Source: Daphnia pulex (lineage: Eukaryota; Arthropoda; Branchiopoda; Diplostraca; Daphniidae). From it: a stretch of DNA of 64,000 nt. Under the pieces are notes generated by a model. That model was not told where the DNA came from. It searched no databases and worked only from the letters and a program-made list of their open reading frames with translations. Made by a program: the position numbers and the translations under genes. The stretch spans positions 9,796,001 through 9,860,000 of the forward strand of contig NC_060024.1 in NCBI RefSeq assembly GCF_021134715.1, in the 5' to 3' direction. The first letter of the stretch is position 1. Each line of letters starts with the position of its first letter. Shown piece after piece: positions 54,689 to 64,000 of the stretch.

Positions 54689-54917
54689 GTGTGTGTCTCT
54701 GTATATACATGCACTACTACTGCCAATACAATAGCCTCCCCACCCACTATATATAGCTGCTGGCTATATACTTTTGGCTCCCGCTGAAAAGGGGGCGGCT
54801 ATTATGTAGCGTGCCTTTTGTTTAACGGGACAACAGAAAAACCGTCCGGCTCCGGGTCGTTCAAGTCCCTTCCACACACACAACAGCGTGCATCGTCTCT
54901 CTCTCTCTCTCTATGCA

Positions 54918-54938
54918 TGTGTATGTGTGTGTGTGTGT
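54918..54938. repeat. GT dinucleotide microsatellite
   Basis: A run of GT with one ATGT interruption, just after a CT run at 54896-54912, making a compound microsatellite. Confidence 0.8.
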
Positions 54939-56765
54939 CTAGATACAGAGAGTGCAGAAAAAGGGAAGACATGCACGAAACTTATAGGGGAGCATCTAGC
55001 AAAGGATAGGGACTTAAAAAACCGGGAGAAAAATAGAAGAGAAAAGAACACACGGACTTTTGGAGATGACGACGACGACGGCAGAGAAAGAAGAAGGGAG
55101 GAAACTATTGTATTGTGTCCGTTCTCTCTATTCGACGAACACTAAAGCTGGCCCCCCCCCCTTCTTCCGTCGTTCTTTTTTTGTTCCATTTTTCTAGACT
55201 TTCAGCACCCAGCGTGAGTGTATTCGGGGGAAAAGAAAAATGACTTGGGAATCATCGGGAGACGAAATTCATCGATAAAACCAACCGCAGTTGGAAAAGT
55301 GGAATCGGAATTTCAAACGAAGGAAATTACGTTTTCTTTAAAAAAAAAACAAGTTGGCTACTTCGTTCACCCAAAAGAGTCAATGGGATCATGGTCAATG
55401 CCAAATTTTCAAAATGATTTCACGAGGAGAAGCAGTTCGAATAAACAATCGAGTACCGGTCAGATTTCTGATGAAACCATTTTAGACTTGACTTGAAAAC
55501 AAAATAATGTTAAACAGGATTCACCAAAGAAACAGGTGATTCGTGAATCAACAAAAAAGAACAACAACAATGAAACTGGGCATAATTTCGCCATGTTCCG
55601 TGTCTACTTTTCGCAAAAGGAAAATTAGCGGGTGAATCTCGCCACAGATTGTTTTCGGGCGTGTTTTGACAACGCCAGCACCACCTAACGGTGAAATACC
55701 AAACTAAATGTGTCGACCAATCGAAATCGTTACAAGGCAGGCTGTTACCAGGTGTTTTCGACACAAAAGATTCCGATGATTGACACCTCTTTTTCATTCA
55801 TTTTACTAGAAATAATCTATCACGATAATTCGACAACAATCAAACGGATTCAGCTCAAAAACAGAAAGTTTGCCAATAGTACTCAGAGACTGACGTGATG
55901 TAAAAATGTACCTGTTGAATTCGTTTCTCTGGAAGTTTCTCTGGAAGTCGTCACTCGTCAGTCCAGAAGGAGATGATGTCACAAAATAAGTAGCTTGAGA
56001 CTATTGATAATCAGACCGATCCTGCGTCCATCGGAATGTGTTACTTGACGAGAAAAGCAGTCGACGACTTCGGAATGGAAAATAGCAGACGACGAATTCA
56101 ATCATAACATACAGTGCAGCCATCTAGTAGTCCTTTGTAGAGCTTCGTCGCAAGCACCACGAACGCAATCAAATAAGCGCTTCGTTCACTTTTGAAGTTC
56201 CTCCGGGTTGTTTCGATTTCATATCCTAAAAACGCAAAATTTTTTGTTAATATGGATTCGTTGAATTTTGAAAATTATTTCAAAACAAAGTTAACTGTTT
56301 AAAATTGGTTTCAATGATTGAAAACTGCTTGTGACATGTATAGGCTTCTTTTTTGCTCGAATCAAACTCCATTTCTAAACTCGGAAGAAAAAAAGAGATA
56401 TTTCAAACTTGTTCTACGCCATCTATACATATCTTGTGCACAGAAAACCTGCACAGTGCACACAACCGCCACTAGGTGGTTCTTGGCACCGTTCCCTTGG
56501 CGTGAATCACGACCGCGCACATCTAACGCATTTGAGGTTCTTTTTCTCCCCCCCCTCTCCCCAATGGCCATTTCTTCCAGTGCATTTGGTTCCCCTCATT
56601 TCTTATCCTTTTTTTGCTCCCAACCCGACCGTGGGGATTTATACGATTTGGCTCCCATGGATGTAACCCAAAAAAAGCTTCTCCAGTGAGAAAGAAAAGA
56701 AAAAGAGACGAGGAAATTGATGACCTCATAAATAACCGGTAAGTGCTGTGTATAACACACCTAAC

Positions 56766-56786
56766 GCACACACACACACACACACA
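56766..56786. repeat. CA dinucleotide microsatellite
   Basis: About ten CA units without interruption. Confidence 0.85.
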
Positions 56787-56975
56787 GATATACAAGGCAC
56801 ACAGTGCGAGGACCGGCCGAGTAGACGAGAAATAAAAGGGGAGAGAAAAAGAAAAAAGAGATGATGGAGCCGCATAAAAATATTGAGAGAAGAACCCCAG
56901 GAAAAAAAAGGGACCAAAAAATATCCAAACGGGAAACCGCACGTCGCATGAATTATGTCAGACTTTTAACATGCA

Positions 56976-56994
56976 AAGAAGAAGAAGAAGAAGA
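56976..56994. repeat. GAA trinucleotide microsatellite
   Basis: Six AGA/GAA units. The complementary CTT type occurs at 57135-57150, about 140 bp away, so the two could pair. Confidence 0.85.
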
Positions 56995-59900
56995 GTGAAA
57001 TATACAGAGCCGAGTCGTACATCAGCTCGTAATATAATAAATGTTGAAGGTGGCCAACAGCAGCCGTTAAGCAGCGGCACATATACACACACACACCGGT
57101 GGCGCTTTATTTTTATTTCATTCCACATATTTTTTCTTCTTCTTCTTCTTGCATAAGTCTTTGACATCGATCCACGTCGTCATCCTTCCTCCCTCCTCCT
57201 CCCTAAAGTATTTATTTTATTTTTTCTTCTTCTCCGCTTTTCGGGTGTCTTAAATAACATTCGAAGCTAAATCATGACTGTAACGATGAGGACGGACTTT
57301 TGGGCCTGGTCATGTTTTAAAAAAAAAGCAACATTTTATTTCCTAAGAAGCGCCACCCAGGTGTCAACAACACGTAAAAACTTCAAAGATTTAATCCCAT
57401 CGAAAGTTGCCCAAGTCGATGCCCAATCACGAAAAAACACGAAATCAAAGTTTTTGGAATTTCCCGCTTTTATTAGAAAATGATTTTTTTATAAAAGTTG
57501 AGGAAATTAAGTCGGTGGCAACGGTTGAGTGGCGACCGACATTTTAGGCGCTCAGGTAGCGTCACGGAAGGCGATTTTCTTGTTGTACTACACAACGTCA
57601 CGATTCAGGGCATGAAATTGCAACCGTTTCTTCACCCGCTTGTCTACCAGCAGCACCTTGACACGGCCATAACAATAGGCCTTTTAAATGATGTCATACT
57701 CTTTTGTCTCTATACACGCCATTTTCAAACGTCTAGAACACAAATAGCCAAAGATTTTTCCCATGCGACATCAGTATTACATCGCTCCGCCAAACAAAAT
57801 TTGGTGCGGGGTTCAATATTGTTATTATTTTATTTGTCCAGTTTTCCATGAACAATGAGGCCGTTAATGAGATAAAAGTTTTCTGGACGGACTGTGTGTG
57901 GGGTTGTGGGGTTGGGGGGAAGAGATATCGTTTTATATATTCAGGTGTGTGTGCACCATCACGGCGTGATGAGTCGGCATTTAAACAATTCCCTCGGTCA
58001 CACGCATGTCTTCTTCTCTTATTGCGTTCTCTATCTGCTCCCCTTCGTGATAGATCCTCCTGCCCAAGAAATATAAACGGCTATAGGACGACGAGGTTAT
58101 TTTGATAAGGAGGGAGAGAGAGAGAGACGGACTTTGCTAGAAAAAGCCCAAGCGAATGTCTATATGGGATCGATTTGAATCGATGCGGAAGAGAGTATAA
58201 GGCTTAGGAGCCTGGCTGGCTGCTTGCTGCTGCTCCACGGTGGCCTCATTAGTCCGACTATTGATCACCAGACAGGCGGCCGGAATAGCCTCGCAAGACA
58301 TGCACACAGCATCTTCTTCTTCTTCTTCTTCCATTCCGTTGGTAAAGGAGAGTGAGCTGCATTAGCAAATCTGCTGAGCAGAATATCCCACACACCAACC
58401 AACCCCAGGACATTCCTATTTCCCAGGGACGGTTAATGCCAGTTAAAGATAAATCTCATTCCTGTGCTGCGCGTAATATTAACTAAATACAAGATGGTTG
58501 TCGACCAAAGGGGATCTTTATATATAGGAATAGGGCTGCTACCACCACTACTACTACATCCCCCCTCTTCTTCTTCTTCTTCTTTTCTTTATCCGTCGTC
58601 TCGTCTCGTTTCGTCGTTCGTTCGTTTTCTTTTGTGTGTGCCAGCCCCGCGCGTCCGGGGCCTATCCTTGCTGATGGAACCGGATGGTTTTATGTAAGAG
58701 AGAGAGAGACCCTTCTTCTTCTTCTTCTCCTTTTTCCCGTCTTTCCTCGATGACGACGGGGACGTTATTGATCTGAGCTTCAAGGATGTAATATACAAGA
58801 AGAAAAAAAAGAATTTGATTTGAGTTTTTTTCCTCCTATATAGGCTGGGCACTCGAAGTTTCGGCCAGCCCCGCTCTATATATAGACATGGGCCTATTAT
58901 TATTGAAAGCTCGGCCTTTTATTTTTTCTCCCCCGTCATTTCTCTCTTCACAAAACGCATCAACCGTGACCGAATCAAAACGAGGACAAACACTTTTCTC
59001 TTCTTTCCAAGTGTCATCTTTTTTTTTTGGGGGGGGGGGGGGGGATTCCGGCCGTGATTTTTCACCAGTTCACATACTACCCCAGAACCGGAACAAAAAC
59101 AAAAAAGAGATGTTTCAATTTTGTTTTTTCCCACGGACTAAATTCCGCGTTGAAACAAAAAGATGCGCAAGATGTCGAGGTCACGACCCGATCAACAGTT
59201 GAGATTGATCTCGCACGAAAATGAACAATAGATTTTTAAAGAGCACCGGTTTAAAAGGAATAAAAATTATTCAGTCGGCCCAGCTCATCTTTCAACGATT
59301 TCAGCCAATGAATCGAACTAATACGGTGCAGGACTTTGTGTCTATGAATGATGATGATAATATTTCAGTGGTGCATTTCAAGTAGATTGTGTAATACTTC
59401 CCCCCCTCTTGAATTCGACTTAGACTCCTATACAACTTGATAGATGAAAAATAAGGGTGGAGGGGGGTTATATGGCTCGAACCATATAGTACACACACAC
59501 ACACATATAATACTTGTTGAATTCACACAGCCACCACCACCACCATCATCATCAGGATGTGCTGTTTGCGTGTGTGTGTGGAGGAACGCTAGGAACTCGT
59601 TTTTTTCCCATGGCTCTCTGTTCCATCCGCTATTCCGGAACGCTCTCTCTCTCTCGACAACACAAACAAAATATTGGATAAGGGAGAGACAGGAGAGGGG
59701 GGGGGGGGTTATTTCTAAATCTTTTGTCCGATCGAATTTGATCCCCCCCCCTCTCCATCCTTCGTGTGTGTGTGAGAAGGAATTTCATCGATGAATGATG
59801 CAGGGGAAAACGGGTGGGATTCTTTGTGCAAAGACTATATAAAGTAGGCGGAGCTTATAAGGTCAAAGGGTAAGCATCGGAAATTCACCGCCAGAATTTG

Positions 59901-61146
59901 AATCATGAAATGAAACCGTCGGCAACACTTTCTCGTACACACACATGGGACTTGGTAAGTGTAATTAAAAGTGACGTCATAGTCGATCGATGGTGATGGA
60001 TGGATTCCACTATACAGTCAGAAAGAATCTCTATTCAAAAAAAGGAAAATAAGAAAATAAGAAAAAAAAAAACGCCACAACTCAAGCGTATGGAGGCCGT
60101 GATTCGAAGCGGAAGTGCCCGTCGATAAATCAACCGCTCCAAAGAGACTAGTGAATAACAGCATAATAGTCGAGTTTCTTCTATGGGGACCTTTTTTCTT
60201 CCTTAGAAACATTTTCGTTGCTGACTCACACGACCAAAAAGTCCTCCGCTCTACTGATGGTAAAGGAAAAAAAATAAATAGATATATATTTTCTTCTCTT
60301 TCTCCACCAGAAACTTACGGCGGGCACCATCACGGCTCGTCAGGTGTTGGAAGAGAGAGCGTATAGAGATGAATAAGGAAAAAAAAAATAAGAAAAGGAA
60401 GGAAAAACCTAGTGTGTGTGTGTAGTATGCCCAGGTGAGGGTCCATTGAAACTTGTGAAGGAATGAAATATATATATCTATCTCTATATATATTTTTATT
60501 TCTCTCTGCTCCCCCCTGATATTCTTTGGTGTAAATAGCGCGACAACCTTCTCGGCTACCTTCTAAACGACCCCCCACTTGCGCTTCTCTCTTCACCGAG
60601 CTGGACATTTTTTTTTCTTTTCCAACTAATAGCTGGCCAGCTCTTTTTCTTTTTTTATATATATAGATTTAAACTTAATGGCCTTTTAATCGCTTTCGCA
60701 TGGCCGAGGCCTAAACTCGGAAAAAGAAATAAATTTCCTCATTTTTCAACGTGCACCTATAGAAAATCAAAATCTTTGATTTCAAAAAATGAATTCAAAG
60801 ATGCTTCTTTTTTGTTGTTGATCCTGTTGACTCTGTACGCGTAATTAGATAACGTGATCAATGAGGAAGCGACAGATTGGAGCAACAAAAGAAATCAACA
60901 AAACAAAAAAACAAGACAAAAGGAGTCTGGCGAAAAAGAGTAAAAAGCTGTCAAGTGGATTTATATTTATTGTGGGTTATAATAGAGCCAAATAGAATAT
61001 CACACACAAAAAAAAGAGAGAAGAAGTCTATTATTATCAAAAGTGAACAAGAAAAGAAAGAAAAAAAGGGGGGAAGAAGAAGAAAAAAAGGTCGAATGAA
61101 TGGCGGTTTTTCATGTGTTCCAGTTCTGTGAATGAAAAATAAAAAA

Positions 61147-61169
61147 GTTCTTCTTCTTCTTCTTCTTCT
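61147..61169. repeat. TTC trinucleotide microsatellite
   Basis: About seven uninterrupted TTC units. A purine-rich GAA-like stretch lies just upstream at 61015-61090. Confidence 0.85.
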
Positions 61170-62304
61170 CAATGGACAGAAAAAGGACCAAAAGTTCTTT
61201 GCTCTATTGTTGTGTGTCTGTCTTATATATGTGTATCTTACAAGTAAAAGGACACTCGGAAACACACGTAAACCGGGCTAGCGATTATCCATCGGAATTA
61301 TATACTACTACGGCCCAGTGTTTCACATATCCAAACCGGAGGAATGATTTGAAGAAAAGGATTGTAAACTCTTATAAAACGTAGGCTCTATATGTTTTCT
61401 TCTTCCATAGGTGCTAGAGTGCTAGTGCTATATAGTTGCTAGAGGATCAGATATCCTGCGGTTTTGGGCAACGGGAGGTCAAAATACCCCGCAGTTCCCG
61501 GGTTCTTTCAGAGGGTCCGCTGCTGCTGGGCTGCTGCTGTACGGACCGGAAATCGGTTCCGTCTCCTCCCCCCGATGCGACACCTTTTTTTTATATATAC
61601 ATCCATAGAGTCTCCTCCCTTCTTTCTCACCTGGGAGGGTGAAGGAGAGTCAAATGCTTTTCATGTTGTCTTATATCCCCCCCAATGACAACCCCCACAG
61701 CTCTGATTTTTATTTTTTCTCTTTTCCTATGTACGCGAACCTATATTATCCCATTCACAATTTTTCTATGTACATACGCGTTCCAGTCGAGTCCAGGTCT
61801 TATAAGAATGTGAGTAAGGAGATGGGGGGAGGGGGGACATTCTCTTATATACCGTGTGCCGCGATTTGACGGGGAAATTTCTATGGCAGTTTCAAACCCC
61901 CCGCCAGGGTCTTCATCCGCATCTACCGATGCCAACACACATTTCAATCATCGATTTCCGGAATTTTTTTTTTTCCACTTCGTCCTACCTCGTTCCCATC
62001 GCTCCCTGGGCATCCAGGACATTCCTTTCTCTCCATTACTTTCAGTAAAATTCCCAACTATCAAATTTTTTAATTTTCAAACAAGTTGAGAACTTCCCTT
62101 GTCATAAAGGGATTAGTCATTGGTTGGATGTATAAACCGTTTAGTTATATGAAATTTCAATTCAATTTTGATGATAATAATTTATAGCCCTCCTCCTCTT
62201 TCGGCCAGTTACACCTATGTGATGAATGTTTTTTTTTTCTATTCTTAAAAAGAGCTTTTTTAAATGACGATTCATTGCCAGGTCATTAGCGCGTTGATAC
62301 CAGT

Positions 62305-62328
62305 AAATAATAATAATAATAATAATAA
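62305..62328. repeat. AAT trinucleotide microsatellite
   Basis: About eight AAT units in the gene-poor region. Confidence 0.85.
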
Positions 62329-64000
62329 AAGGTAAAAAAAAAATGTTAGTTGAGCTCCGGCTGGATGAAGTAACGTGTGGCTGATATTTTGTCGCTCCAT
62401 TACTTTGCATCTATTTTTTGATGATAGAAAAAAAAAGAATTTTGTTTTAAAAACTTAAGACTCTGGTTCCTTTTGGGCTGCCGGGCTATGCACGTGCACC
62501 TCGGCAATGCGTTTTTTTTTTATTCCCCTTGATTTTTATGTCCAGTCACCGTTCAGGTGTCTTCTCTCTCTTGAAAATCCCCCTACTGCTGGCAGCACCC
62601 CACGAAAATTTAACAAGAGATTTATCTTCTTCTTTCACATTTGAGTTGAAAAAAGAAAAAAAAAAAGGTGACGGCCAGGAGAAAAAACCAGCAGCTCAAA
62701 AATACAATTTAAGGAGCCAAAGGAAAAAAAAAAAGTCTCCTCCTCCTCCTCCTAGCCAAGAGAGACTTTTTCTTGGCCAGTGTCCACCGAGTCCCACCAC
62801 GGGGAGTCAATTCCTTTTTTTTCACACCTGGACCATCGGTCCACCACCTCTATCTATCGCCTCAACATTTTTCTACGCGCACCTTATACTGACTTTTCTA
62901 TTGCCATTCACTTGTTATTTTGTTTTTTTGTTGTTGCATTGGTCAGAAAAACAAGGCCAAATAGATAAAACTATAGTCCGTATTTTTCATTACTACTCCA
63001 GCTGTTTGTTGCGCAATTCAGTTTCCGGCTCGTTTTTATTTTTGAAATTAGGCGGGCAATCCTCGCAATTACAAACGACTTGTATATTTATCTAATACAT
63101 TTAACTACGGTCTAAAACACTCGATAGAGAGGTTTGGGAAAAAAAACACAAGTTGACAGGGGGTGGGGTGTTGATTTGAATCCAGCACACACACACGCAG
63201 AGACATGACAGCGTCAGTCAGAAAGAGATAAGGCATCGCTTGCTGTGAAGTGAAAGAAGAAAACGAAAACGAAAAAATAAAAAGAAAGAAAAACCTGGGG
63301 CGCCCACATGCACAGGGGACCCGTGTTTGTGTAAGCACCACCCTGGACACGATAGACATCTGGACACGTCGACCCGAGCGCACTTATTACAATGCCACCC
63401 GAAAAATACAATGGGCCAGCATCCAAACCGACGACAAAAAAATAAAAAATAAATCAAAATGAAATCAAATATTTTCGTCACCTAATAAGTTAACAAAAAG
63501 AAATGTTTTCCAAATATTTTTGGGTGTCTCAATTCAAAAAACCGCGCCGATTTCAATTTTAAAAAAGAAAAAAGAAAATATGAAAATGACCTGTGGGAAA
63601 CTGGGGATTGAACTGGTGGGGATTTAGGAGTGTCGGGATGAGAGATGAAATAGACTTGGGCCTCTATCGGAGAGAGACGGACGGACGGACGAAGAATAGG
63701 AAAATGTTATCAGCTGACGTTCAGCACATGCAAGGAGAGAGAAGCCCAGCAACTCAAAAGTCGAATCTGCTGGGCGTGGGTTGGGTGGGGGCGACGATGG
63801 GCCGCTCTCTTAAGCTCCCGGGGGAAATTCGTTTGAAGAGCGCCGGCCAAGAAGAGCTTTTTCCATTAGAGTATTAGATATATAATAATATCTACGTTAA
63901 CTCTAACTCTCTCTCATGTTGATTCGAGTCTGGTATAGACTGTCAGTCAATCCCGGCCGTATCAGCAGAGTCTATCGCCGACACGTGCGTGTCCAATCTC

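Larger units (their letters stand above)
49907..64000. other. Gene-poor, microsatellite-dense region (possible giant intron or upstream DNA)
   Basis: I read about 14 kb and found no coding region with a recognisable domain. Simple repeats occur every few hundred bases: CTT/GAA, CT/GA, GT/CA, GAC, poly-G and poly-A. The many open frames of 60-190 codons here are made of these tracts or of translated simple repeats. Possible roles are a long first intron of the gene starting near 41.7 kb or a regulatory domain. Nothing in the sequence decides between them. Confidence 0.55.

Noticed and set aside
59830-59880. TATATAAAG core promoter-like string
   Set aside because: TATATA strings are frequent in this AT- and repeat-rich region, and no exon or ORF begins downstream.
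62529-63095. A 188-codon open frame on the plus strand
   Set aside because: Its residues come from poly-A, GGAGGA-type and T-rich tracts (KKEKKKGDG, KKKKSPPPPP). No domain, no start context and no splice partners were seen.

Overview
The window reads as arthropod nuclear DNA. It holds intron-rich metazoan genes with mostly 55-150 nt GT-AG introns, a DIRS-type tyrosine-recombinase retrotransposon, a BEL/Pao-like LTR element and very many microsatellites. A branchiopod crustacean such as Daphnia is my best guess; this is inference from gene and repeat style, and no species marker was tested. Exon structures below were built by hand from GT-AG sites, reading-frame phase and family similarity. 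Every closed gene model sums to a multiple of three.

Region 1 (1-12.9 kb) is a compact block of conserved genes. In order they are a partial GH35 beta-galactosidase (-), LRRC58 (+), NDUFAF7 (-) and ERO1 (+). NDUFAF7 intron 1 is almost entirely a 4.17-kb LTR retrotransposon. Its two 287-bp LTRs appear identical, it has a 5-bp target duplication, and its only long ORF is gag-like. It sits 12 bp from the splice donor.

Region 2 (12.9-21.3 kb) lacks long ORFs but shows noncoding transcript architecture. There is a minus-strand chain of exons in which two exon types recur several times, a shorter plus-strand set of exons, and a small inverted-repeat element carrying a perfect 36-bp palindrome.

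Region 3 (21.3-39.4 kb) is the most unusual part. Four tandem, same-strand paralogues each encode an N-terminal THAP zinc-binding domain, a long middle with conserved blocks I do not recognise, and about ten C2H2 zinc fingers. Exon lengths and phases repeat almost exactly from copy to copy. A small THAP-only gene lies between the first and second copies. The copies differ in informative ways: one has lost a middle block, gained an exon set through a 21-bp microexon, and lost its last finger.

Region 4 (39.8-42.1 kb) has a homocysteine S-methyltransferase gene (-) and a candidate first exon of an unidentified plus-strand gene.

Region 5 (43.0-64 kb) is gene-poor. It contains an apparently intact DIRS-like element (Gag-RT-RNase H and tyrosine recombinase ORFs, 110-bp inverted repeats and an internal complementary region), a 940-bp foldback Tc1/mariner-type MITE, and about 14 kb of microsatellite-dense DNA in which I find no gene. 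That stretch may be a large intron or upstream region of the gene starting near 41.7 kb.
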